Below are positions 12,019 to 23,400 of a stretch of 64,000 bases of DNA, in pieces. The position numbers and the translations under genes are program-made. Each line of letters begins with the position of its first letter. Position 1 is the stretch's first letter. The notes under the pieces are model-generated. The model was not told the DNA's origin. It made no database searches and was given only the letters and a program-made list of their open reading frames with translations. Source of the DNA: Stictocephala bisonia (Eukaryota; Arthropoda; Insecta; Hemiptera; Membracidae); the NCBI GenBank assembly GCA_035578905.1, contig JAQJVL010002202.1:1-64000 (forward strand), read 5' to 3'.

Positions 12019-13707
12019 ATGAAAGAGGTAATAGGAACAAGGAAAGGATACAATAATCCATGGTTCAATGAGGAGTGTAGAAATGCAATAGAAAAGAGGA
12101 AAAAGGCAAAACAGAAGTGGCTATTGAGTGAAACTCAAGAAAATAAAAACAATTACCAAAGACTAAACCAGGAAGTGAACAGGAGACTAAGAACTGCAAA
12201 AAGGAAGTTCTTGAGAGAACAATTGGAAAGAGCAGAAAAAGATAGAACATGTAACAATGCTAAGGACTTCTATCGGACAGTACGTTTTTTTAAAAAAGGA
12301 TTCACTCCGAACAGTTTTGGGATCAAAGATGCACAAGGGAGAGTAACGTGCAATCAAGGAGAGTGGCTCAAAATATGGAAAGAATATTTTGAGAAACTCC
12401 TAAATGGGGAAACAAGCAATGATAGTGCGAATGAAAAATATCAAAATGCACAACCATTCATTGAAGAACCGTCATTGGAAGAAGTAAAGGAAGCTATAGC
12501 GTCACTGAAGGCCCCAGGAGAAGATGGCATACCAATTGAAGCTTTAAAATGTGGAGGGAAGTCATTAAAGGAAGAGATTCATAAGCTCATTCTGAAAATT
12601 TAGAATGAAAAAAAATTACCAGATGAATGGAAAGTAGCGCTAATCGTACCAATTCATAAGAAAGGGGACATACAGAACTGTAGCAACTATAGAAGAATAT
12701 CTCTCATTAACACTACATATAAAATTTTATACAAAATCGTGAACAAGAGAGTAACAGAGTATGGAGAAGAAATGCTGGGTGATCATCAGACAGGATTCAG
12801 AAGAGGTAAATCAACCACAGACCAACTGTTCATCTTAAAACAAGTCATCTCAAAGTACTGGGAATTTGACAAAACCACACATATCCTTTTTGTTGACTTC
12901 AAAAAAGCGTATGACAGTATAAACCGTAAACATCTATGGGAAACACTTAAAAGATATGGAATACCAGAGAAATTAGTGAAGATGGCAGAGATTTGTATGG
13001 AAGAATCAAAATGTAAAGTAAAAATAAACAATGAATATTCAGAGACATTTGAAATAAACACTGGCGTAAGACAAGGCGATGGGTTATCAGCTTTACTGTT
13101 CAATCTGGCAATTGAAAACGCACTAAAAAGAACAATAAGTTTGAATGAGGGTCTGTGGATAGACGCAAAGATCAAATTATTGGCTTTTGCAGATGATGTA
13201 GCCTTATTAGCCGAAAACGAGGACGGTCTCAAACGTCTGGCTGAGGAGCTCATTACTCAAGCAAGAATAGTAGGCTTAGAAATCAATGAGGAAAAAACCA
13301 AATATCTTAAAATAGAACGGAATACATTAGAAAGAGAGCAGGTTTTAGAAGTGAATCCATATAAATTCAATAGTTGTGAAAAATTCAAATACCTTGGTGT
13401 CACTATTGATCAACAAAATAAAGAAGAAACAGAAATTGAAACAAGGTTACTGAACGGAAATAGGTGCTATTGGGCCTTAGGAAAAATGTTGAAAAGCAAA
13501 ACCTTATCAAGAAGAACCAAAGAACAAATGTACAAGACAATTATAAGGCCAGTAGTCCTATATGGCTCTGAAGTATGGACAATGAGCAACAAAACAGAAA
13601 GGCGATTAGTAACCTTTGAAAATAAAGTATTAAGAGCAATATATGGGCCAGTGAAAGAAGAAGAACAATGGAGAATAAGGAAAAATCAGGAACAGAGAAT
13701 TGTTTAA
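12019..13707 (+). pseudogene. RTE reverse transcriptase ORF with one internal TAG
   Basis: One frame runs 563 codons with a single TAG at 12601-12603, lying in KI-*-NEKKLPDEW where Trp (TGG) is usual in the family. RT motifs are intact: HQTGFRRGKSTTDQ, FVDFKKAYDSIN (motif A Asp), GVRQGDGLSALLFN (motif B) and LLAFADDVALL (motif C, Asp pair). The frame ends at TAA 13705-13707, but homologous tail sequence (ELFKEADIVAEGKSRRFRWA) continues in another frame to about 13790. Confidence 0.9.
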
Positions 13708-13799
13708 GGAAGCAGACATAGTAGCAGAAGGAAAATCAAGACGATTCAGATGGGCAGGCCATGTAAACAGGAGGGAGGAGGTTAGATGTTTCTTAGTTT

Positions 13800-14173
13800 T
13801 ATATCTACTACGGAAAAAGCAGAACAAACGTCTATAAGACCCCGGTTTTATATAATTACCCAATGTAGTAAATTACGGTTGTAAGCTACTCTACATCCGT
13901 TAGTAAGAAACTCCAATGTTTTTCTCACACCAATATACATATAACCTAACCAAACCTAACCTTACACTCCACCTTTCCCTACATTGATTTACCTACCCAC
14001 CCATACATGTACAGTATTATTGACCCAACCACCCACCCATGCATGTACAGTAGCATTGACCACCCATACATTTACAGTGGCATTGACCTACCTGCCCACT
14101 CATTCACGTACAGTGATATTGAGATTTGGTTTTGCTTTTACGGTTTGAGTGGCCAACTAAGTAAGTAAGTACT
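13800..14173. repeat. Minisatellite-like ACCCACCCATACATGTACAG repeats
   Basis: About 3.5 imperfect units of roughly 35-40 bp at 13990-14110, each with CCCACCCATACATGTACAGT and a (T/C)ATTGACC spacer. Reverse-complement relatives occur at 35795-35860 and 40350-40415. The rest is AT-rich with CCTAACCAAACCTAACC. Confidence 0.75.
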
Positions 14174-17100
14174 AGAGCATATTAAAATTGTTGTGTATGT
14201 TAATGTGATTTTTATTGGATTTATTTTCTGAACTGTAGATTTGTAGCTTTGTCTTTCAGTACCAGCTACAAGAAGATGGATTATTGTTAATTTATGAGTA
14301 TATTTTAGGTCTCCTCCTTAATAACTGAGGCGTTTTAACAAACAAAATTTCTTAATTTTTTTCAATCATCAGTGCAACAGGTATATCACTAAAAGACCTA
14401 TGTTGTATATGTAGCTATTCATATACATGTTTATTTAGTCGTATGTGACAAAAGTTAAAATTATTCAATTAAAGCAATACCATTGGTGGTGACCTCTCCC
14501 CACTCCTCCCCACTCTTGAGCCTTCCAATATTACTGTTGCCTGTCTAGCAACAGCCTTGAGTTCTTAACATGTCCCTTCACCCCACCGTGGTATTTAAAA
14601 CGTTATTATGTGTTTTATTCACAGCAATATAACCTTCAACCCTAGTTAAGGACATAACAAACCCACACACGACGTTCTTCATCACCTGGACTCGTAAAAA
14701 AGTTCCGTTCAGTCATACTTTTAAGTAATTAACAAGCTCCTATTAAAGCCTCCCATGTCACAAGCTGGATCCTCGTACATGAACATAATTTTTTGTTGAC
14801 TACTTACGCATCATAACAGATGTTTGATTATTGCTTTGTAAAATACTAACTGCCTCCTTTTACCAACAAAATTTCTTACAACAACTACTTGGTCGTTGTT
14901 ATGTGACAAGTCACCTTTTCATTCAAGCCATAATAATAATTAATTAATAATACTATTTCAGCGAAGTTCTTTAACGATTTATTAAAGTGTTTTAGTAGAT
15001 TACCTTAAACATACGTTTCCCAAAATTGTATCTTAGTGACCACGTGGGCTACTCAGTCCACGGCGGAAGCTAAGGTCATTCGCCTGACTGCATTGTCATC
15101 ACCGTGCCGTATGATCCGATCGGACCAATTACCGATCGCCATGCGAACGCGTGTAGGTGGCCAGGAGTGGTGAACTCTGGTAGATCTCGATGAGTATAGG
15201 ATGAGTTATGTCTTGGTCGGCTCTTGGCTAATAGTAATTATCAGATATGTTTAGGTTACCGTAGTTAGACGATACGGGACGTTGGGATTTTGTTCGTTTT
15301 ACAATGTAACATTATGTACTGAATCTAATATTATGGAATGTGGTTCATGTAAAATAAATAAAAGTGACATTACTGAAAGCCACAGTTTTTATTGCTCCTT
15401 CTGTGACTACGTGGTGCATCCGTGAGGAAGTATGTAAGGTTCTGTCCCCTTTAATAAGTGACAGTGGTGGCAGCGTATGTATACTACTGCGACAGTTATG
15501 GAGTTCTAAAATTTCATCGTTCATTGTCATAGGACAAGTCTGGTTTTAACTTCATCTTAACATAAGATTAAACGACATTATTTTTAAAATCAAAACACAA
15601 GGGCATGGACTTTTAAAATGTTAAAGCTTATCTCAATAAATCCAGGTGTTAATATTGTTTAACACAAACGATGTTTGATTGTTATTTCACTTAGAGAAGG
15701 GCATTTCAAAACATCTCGTACCAAATTTAGACATTTTAGAGATAAGCAACGTAATGTTACCGTTTTGGTTGTCTTCTTTGACCAGCTACTAAATTTACCG
15801 ATAGGTACTTATTATCTTCATCTGGTATTCTTAAAACAGGTTTTCAAACGTTCATAACTGAAGGGTCAAAACATTAATTTATTTTTTTTCCCTAATTGTA
15901 ATTTCTGTGCCGTTTCATAGAATCGTTGTTTTATCATTAAATTGTTTTGTTTAAAAAATCATTAAATTCTTTGTTTACTACTGAACTGTTTTCAAGGTGT
16001 AATAATATGAGCATTATTGTATTTTTACAACCCTCAGATATAAACTCAGAAGGAGGTTTTGAATTTCGGATTTTTCTGTTTCCCGCAGAAGGGAATTGAC
16101 GATTTTTCTCCTTTCACAAGTTTTAGCTCTTTTATTTCTTTTGCTAGAATTTGGAACATACAACAATTTAGTATGTAGATAAATTTAACTGTTGATAGTT
16201 TTAGTGTTCTTTTCTGTTATATTCTTAAAATATCACCCTTAAAATCTAACTCATTTTCATCAAACTGTTAGCAACTATTAGTATTGTTAGGCTGCATGAA
16301 GGTATGTGGGCATTACGCACAGGTTTTACTTTCGGGAAAAAATAAAATTAAGTATTACCTTTGTTATATTGTCTTTCGCTAGTTCGACAACCAGCAACTA
16401 CACGAAAGGGCATAGTTTACAAATAAAATCAAACCGAAATCAATTTTAAAGCTCCAAGCATTGCAACAAATTAAGTTTGACTTAAATATTTTAAAGTTTT
16501 AACTTATACAACCGGCAATTGCTCACTACGGTATTATTATTATAATATAATACATATTGTAATGAAGATAAATACAACAAACTATAAATTAGATGACACC
16601 AAACATGGTTACAAATTAAGTATAACATAAACGTTTTAGTGGAATGAATGTACTTTCTGTAGACAAACTAGCTATTCGCCGAAGTGACATCACTGTCACT
16701 TTAGTATACTGTGCAGCCTAGTCTTGATACCCACGGTAAATAGAACATAAGGTAGGTATCACGGCTAGGCTGCGCAGTATACTGAGGTGACAGTACACAT
16801 GGGCGAACAGCTGGTTTGCCTGCCAAAAATTGGATTCATTCCACTAAAACGTTTTGTTATTCTAAATTTGTTACCATTTTTTGTGTCATATAATTATTTA
16901 TAGTTTGTTGCGTATATCTTCATTACAAACTGTATTGTATTATATTATATTAATTATGCCGTAGTGAGCAGTTGCCGGCTGTATAAGTTAACACTTTGAA
17001 ATATTTATATCAAACTTAATTTGTTGTAAAGCTCGGAGCTTTAGTAATTGGTTTCGGTTTGTAAAATAAGACAACAACTATGCCCTGGCGTATAGTTGAT

Positions 17101-19232
17101 GGTGATCGAACTAGTGAAAGACAATATTACGGAAGTAATACTTAATATCATTCTTTCTCGAAAGGAAAATCTTTACCTAATACGTGAATCCCTAATACCT
17201 AATACGAGCTGGCAATGCTCGTAACTCTAAAGAGTTGAATGAAAATGATTTTGAGATACATTTTAAGGATGAGATTTTAATTATAAACCAGAAAAGAAAA
17301 TTAAAACTTATTGACAGTTAAATATATCTTCATATTAAATTGTTGTCTGTTATAAACTCTAGCAAAAGAAATAAAAGAGCTATAGTTCAGCCGTTCTAAC
17401 TTTACCTCTAAGGGGAGCATAACATTGTATATCTTGAGCGCTTGACTCCTTCCTGTCCCATGGCTAATTTGTTTCCGGTTTACATGAATCACAACTAGTG
17501 CCTGATAGTTTTTACAAGTTAAAATTGTCCAATTGACTTAGTTTTTGACATTTATAATCAGTAAAAAAAGTACTTCCGAGTTAAACACTAAACAGATTTT
17601 TATTCCTACTAAAAAAATAATTTATAAGATTAATTGTAATTAACCTTCCTACATTATTCCTATAATTTTACATGAGTCACCGGATGTAAAATTTAGAGCA
17701 GGCCTGTGGCGGCCTGGATGCGACGTTGCCTATGTCGATTTTTCAGTTTTGTCCGCAAACCTCAGAGGTAAAGTTAGAACGGCTGGGCTATAAGACTCGT
17801 GAAAGTAAAAAATTGCTAATTTCCTTCTGCGGGAAACAGTAAAACCCAGAAATTCGAAACTTCCTTCTGAGTGTGTATATGCGGGTTGTAAAATTACCTT
17901 AGTAATCATATTATTACACATAGAAAACAGTTTAGCAGTACACGAAGAATTATTATGATTTTTTTTAAAGAAGACAATTTAATTATAAAACAACGATTCT
18001 ACGAAACTAAACTGGCAATACAATAACTAGCGAAAGCATGATTAACGTTTGTAACCCTCGAGTTATGAAAGTTTTAAAACTTGTTTTAAGAATACTAGAA
18101 GAAGATAATAAATAATTATTGGCAAATTTTGTAGATAGTTAAAAAAAGTTAAAATTAAAAACTTAGCTGGTCATAAAAGACATATCTAAAACAGTAACAT
18201 TACGTTGCTTAACTCTAAAATGTCTAAATTTGGTACGAGATGTTTTTAAATCCCTTTTATAAGTGAAATAACAATCAAACGTCAATCAAATGGGTTTATA
18301 AAAGATTTTAATCAAACGTCGTTTGTGGTAAATATTATTTAAATCTGAATTAATTGAGATAAGCTTTAACATTTTAAAAATCCATGTACCTGTGTTTTCT
18401 GATTTTTAAAATAATGTCGTTTAATCTTATGATAAGATGAAGTTAAAACCAGACTTGTACTATGACAGTATCGATGATGAAATGTTAGAACCCCATACAG
18501 TAACAACGTCAAAGTAGTTTTTGTAAAAAATTTGGTTCTAAAATGGAGGCATTAAGTATTTTACGACTTTGACAAAGCAACAGACAAACATCTAATACAT
18601 AAGTAAAGTCGACAAAAATTACTTTCATATTCGAGGATCAGCTTGTGACGTGTAAGGCTCTAATAAGAGCTTATTTAGTGATTTAAATGTAGGACTGAAC
18701 GCAATTATTACAGTTTGTTTCAAGGTGATGAAGAACGTCGTGTGTGGGTCTTTTAGTGATGTAGGTACCTTTTGCACTAGACAGAAAATTAATTGAGAAA
18801 TGTTGTTTGTTAAAACTTCTCAATTATGAAGAAGGAAACCTAAAATATACTCATAAATAATCCATCTTCTTGTAGCTGGTACTGAAAGACAAGTGTCCGT
18901 AGCGTAAAGCTGCTGAGTTTAGCTCTGGAACTGAAGCTGCAGCAAAAAAATCCAATAAAAATGACATAAACATACACAAAAATGTTAACATGCTCTATTA
19001 CACAAGTTCTAAATTACAGTGTACCTGTTGCACTGAAGATTGAAAAAAATTAAGAAATTTTGTTTGTTAAAACTTCTCAATTATGAAGGAGGAGACCTCA
19101 AATTTACTCATAAATTAACAATAATCCATCTTCTTGTAGCTGGTACTAAAAGACAAAGCTACGAATCTACAGTTCAGAAAATAAATCCAATAACAATCAC
19201 ATTAACATGCACGACGATTTTAATATGCTCTA
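14174..19232. repeat. 5-kb near-palindrome (fold-back structure)
   Basis: Left arm about 14174-16734, right arm about 16752-19232, with fewer than 20 bases between the innermost pairs (GATACCCAC at 16726, GTAGGTATC at 16752). Matching pairs include 14176/19217 (GCATATTAAAATTGT), 14660/18740 (GACGTTCTTCATCACC), 15525/18440 (ACAAGTCTGGTTTTAACTTC), 15740/18210 and 16700/16785 (AGTATACTGTGCAGCCTAG). The left arm has about 240 and 500 bp without partners (near 14405-14640 and 14900-15420); the right arm has an internal tandem duplication. No protein domain is recognised in the arms. Confidence 0.85.
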
Positions 19233-19258
19233 TTACACAAGTTATAAATTACAGTGTT
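18770..19258. repeat. Tandem duplication in the right arm of the palindrome
   Basis: Two units, about 18770-19021 and 19022-19258, share TTTGTTAAAACTTCTCAATT, CTTCTTGTAGCTGGTACT and TGCTCTATTACACAAGTT. Both pair with the single left-arm segment 14174-14390. The copies differ by many substitutions and small indels, so the duplication is not new. Confidence 0.8.
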
Positions 19259-20177
19259 TATTTAATTTATTTGAGGTATAATTGCATATAGGCCTACATG
19301 TTACTGTAATTGTTACATTGATCAAGAAATGAATTACAAAATAGTAGAAAATAGTACTCAACAAACGTTATATAAAAATTTAAGTGATGAAATAAAAGGT
19401 TTTCTGAATATCTTAATTCACCTAAACCTTGTAATCTCTAGGAAGATTTTTGCTATAATGTAAGGTATTTTAAAATATAATTTTAGTATTTTTGTCATTC
19501 ATGAAAAATAAAATATTTAAGTGTTCGAATTTAATCATTACAAAATATATCTGCCTTACTCCGAATTAAAAATCTAATTAAAATTCCTTAAAAATAAATT
19601 ATTACAAAGGGAATTGTTCAGTAGACCTATTCTAACATATTCGTAAAGCTGCCACTTCACCCATGTGACGTCATGCTGAGAGGAAAGTAGTGTGCGAAGA
19701 TGTGCGTGATACCATAGACCTTCTATTATACCTATATAGGTATAATAAGTCTATTATAAAACCAAACCAAAATGTTTTCAGAATTATAGCAATAGGGTTT
19801 AACAGTCAAAACTTAGCATTTCGGTGCCCATAATAAAAACATTTTTTTTATTATCAGGCTAGACAAATTATTATTCTGGAAGCATAGTTTTATGGACTAT
19901 ACGACTCTCTACAACTTTTTAATTTAACGTTCATTTAACGTGATGAAGGACAACGTCAGACAGCAGTGTACATCGGGGCTCCAGTGTTAATAAAACCATT
20001 ATAGAAAAAACCCATAATCTAAGTCTGTGTATGTTAAGGACTAACACCTTTGAGTTTGAGTTTGAAAGGTAACTGCTGTTAGTTCCTTCTACTGTTGGGT
20101 AAGGTTAGGAAATCGGTTTGATAACTTTGACTGTTGTTTTTGTTTACGTACACACACACGTCTAATACGGCATTCGG
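19259..20177. other. Region upstream of torsin exon 1
   Basis: Likely holds the torsin promoter and 5' leader, but no motif is clear enough to place the start site. TATAGGTATAATAAGTCTAT near 19733 is a palindrome. An in-frame TAA at 20163 fixes the upstream limit of the first coding exon if it is not spliced. Confidence 0.4.
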
Positions 20178-20412
20178 ATGAAATCGTATCATTTTATAAT
20201 TATTATAGTAGTTTTGTCTGATATTTCAAAAAAAGTGTTATGTCAAGACCCCATTAGTCTCACGCTGTTAGTAGGTTCTCTTGTTAGTGCATATTTCCTA
20301 AGTTACAATGACAATGTTAAAGATAAAGTTAAACGAGTTGTTAAAAAAATTGGACAAAAGATTGGATATTATGAAGGATGCGAAGACTACTGGATTCCTG
20401 GCAACATAGAAG
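20178..20412 (+). CDS. Torsin exon 1: signal peptide and N-terminal hydrophobic segment
   Basis: This exon encodes residues 1-78 plus one base of codon 79. The start is the first ATG after an in-frame TAA at 20163-20165. Residues 1-22 have a run of Ile/Val and end LCQ, a plausible signal peptide. DPISLTLLVGSLVSAYFLSY follows at 24-43 and matches the PISL-type hydrophobic N-terminus of metazoan torsins. A basic stretch (VKDKVKRVVKKIGQKIG) and CEDYWIPGN come next. The donor is AAG|GTAAAC at 20413. The frame stays open for 12 more codons into the intron, so reading it as a one-exon 91-aa ORF would be wrong. Confidence 0.9.
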
Positions 20413-23400
20413 GTAAACCTAGGCCCATATGCAAATACTTTAATTGTATTTGAATAGCCCTGTATTTATATTTTTTCGCTTTCAGAACGTTATTTTTTCA
20501 TAGATAGTTTGATAATTTATTTCTTTAATAATGTTACATGAAGTATAAATTTTGTTCAGAATAATTTACTTAAAACCTCTAAATAGCGGAGAGTAATTAT
20601 TCAATATAGCACATTAGGTTATGCATTTTCAACTTTTTTTCTCGAAACATATAATGGGCTAACTTTGAAAGTATGCCTTCTAAAAAATCTTTTGGGGAAA
20701 AGCGAAAAATTAAGGGTAATTATGGACTTTCTTGCCACCTATGAAAATACGATTTCTTGTTGAAAAAATGGTGAGACATTAGTTTATATCTCTTGATGAG
20801 CTTGGTTTCATCCGCGGAAAACTTGTTTTTTACCGAAAAATTGAATAACTAATTTTTCATTTTATAGTGAAAAAAAACAATTTGTTTAACCCTCCAGGTG
20901 CTGACATCGCGCAGCGCGATGTCAGCGCTAGCCGTTATGGTGCTGACATCGCGCAGTGCGACGTTAGGTACACGATCTATTTAAAACGCACTAGCGGCTA
21001 TAAACAACTGAATATTACAAAGTATTTTATATAGTAATGAAGTAGAAAGAACACGGAACATATTATACTCTATAGAATACGCCTTTGCATCAAGACTGCC
21101 GCTATACAACAGTTGTTTAGAAGCGTATGTTTTGTTTTCAACACACACAAGTCAGTTGCTCAGTGTATTGCCGCTTGGTGTTTGTTTACATTGTAAGTTT
21201 GTTATTGTAGTCTATTATTATTATTGTTTTATTTTGTGTTTTATTGTATTTTATCATATAAATGAGTGAATTAAGTAGGTCTAGTCCAATAATAAATGTG
21301 TTAGACGAACTAAATGAACAATCAGACATTGAGAGTGAAGTTGACTCTGAGTAAATCAACTTGTCATTGCTCCAGAATGTAAATTTTTGTACATAAGATA
21401 TATTTTTTAATTAATTATTTTAGTTTTTTATTGATTTTCATTGATATATTTTGTGAACTGAAAACATTTTGAGATGTAAAAGTGAAATAACACTGCATAT
21501 TACAATGAAATGTATAACTTGTCATGTATTAGTGATTTTTTACATGGGACAATTTTCCATTTTTTTTACTCTAACTGAATGTGTCCAAGAAGATAACCCA
21601 TAACATGTATATATTTTTGTGTTTATTATTAAGTTTTCTACAATGTGACTATCTTGGATTTTCAATTTTATGTCTTTGGTGAACTGATATATGAGCTCAA
21701 AGTGAAAAAATTGAAAAAAAAATTGTCTTCTTTGTAAAGAATAACATCCAGCAATAGTTTACCATCAAAAGATAAGTCCTGTATAAGTATTTTTTCTCAT
21801 TCTATGATTTTTTTCTGAAAATAATGATATGTAATATGTACCATTTTCATTAGGTTTGCAGTATTTAAAAATATATTTTATATACAGTTGCAAACATGCT
21901 GAAAAAAGCCTAGCAGTCAAGAAAGTTCAACCCAGCACCTGGAGGGTTAAAAATCTTTATTTTCAACTTTTTTTCATTTCTTGTGTTTTTTATGCTGAAA
22001 ACAAGTATATAACAACAAGGTTTTTTAGTATAATAATTTTTTCAGCCCGAAAAGTGCATTTTTTACTGACCTAATGAAACATAACCTAACTTATCCAAAT
22101 TGTCTCTTTTCTCAACAAAAATTCGTAATTTGCATCAAATTCGAGTGTTTGGCCTTTGTAGCCTGCCGGCCATCCTGTTATATTGCGTGTATATAAGTAT
22201 TGCGGTGGGAATATCGGTGTATTTGGTTTTTGTGATTAATAGTTGTTGTATAAAATGATGGCGTAATGGCCGCTAATCACGATTCGCCGCGAAAGTAGTT
22301 TTTATGTTATATCTCGAGAAATAGTTGTAATAGATCAAAATAATTTTCAAATTTGTATTCAGCGCAAAAAACAGATGAATAGAAAACTAAAACAAAGATG
22401 AATAAAATACCATTTCAATTAAGGGAAATATGACAAAAATAGTTCAAGTTCTGATATTGGTTATATTGAATTTTTTAGTATAATACGCAATTTCCGCGGA
22501 ATTAAAAACATATCTTGTGAAAATACAGCCAATTACAGACCCATTTCAAGCAAAATTTTCCAAATTTGATGGCAAGAAACTGCATAAATACCAAATTGCT
22601 TTACCAAGAGGAAAAATTGATAAATGTTTCCTTTTACTATAAAATATAGCATTGTGGGTACTCAAATTGTACAGAATTTCCTCCTGATCAGGAATATGTA
22701 AATAGTTTTAAAATCTTTTAAGAGTGTTAGCACCGGAAAAGTGCCTAATTAACACTTTTACTGCTATGGCCTCTAGCCTACTGCTATACTACCGAAAGGT
22801 GCTAGGCTAATATAGGCGTAATTGCAGAAGTTTTTTTTTTTTAAATCATAAAAAACTTATTTGAAAAGACATCTTTATGAATGTTATGTATTTTTATTTA
22901 GAATATAATGTGGAATAATTATCTACTAACATAAATACTCAAATAGAAATAAAAATAATAAAAAACAAAAATTTATATTAATTGCTCATAAAAAATATTT
23001 TTTTAGTTTAATAAAAAATAACAATACTCATAATATTGTTTAACCATACTCATGCGAAAGAACAACAATTATTCTACAATTTACAAATAATTCAGTTTTT
23101 TATCTCAGAAAACAAGTGAGAAACTAAAAAAAGAGTAAAACACTACTGTTACTAAAAAAGTATGAAAATTGTAACCATGAAGAGTACTACAAAACAGTTT
23201 ATAAAACACATATTTGGAGAGATATCCATATGAATGTGACTTTATTTTATTCCGAATAGAATCTACCAACATATAAGTCCTAAACTAAAAAAAAAGTAAC
23301 AATAAAAACAGAAAAAATTATTACTTTTTTTGTAAAATTACGATATTTAACTTATTTTTCTACTCATTTTCCTTATATTCCTTCAAAAGAATAATAAATA

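Larger units (their letters stand above)
11310..13800 (+). mobile_element. RTE-type LINE, nearly full length but broken
   Basis: A GC-rich 5' leader (about 11310-11600) precedes an endonuclease start, a mostly open linker plus RT frame (12019-13707) and a short frameshifted tail. The GTWNVRTM start of the endonuclease and the RFRWAGHV tail are typical of RTE-like elements in animals. The endonuclease is disrupted and partly deleted between about 11825 and 12018, so it cannot move on its own. Confidence 0.85.

Noticed and set aside
12065..13253. Minus-strand ORFs of 61 and 155 codons
   Set aside because: They lie opposite the RTE reverse transcriptase frame and have no domain.
20413..20453. 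Exon 1 read as a complete 91-codon secreted peptide gene
   Set aside because: The sequence to 20412 matches the torsin N-terminus and splices in frame to exon 2; the last 12 codons are intron.
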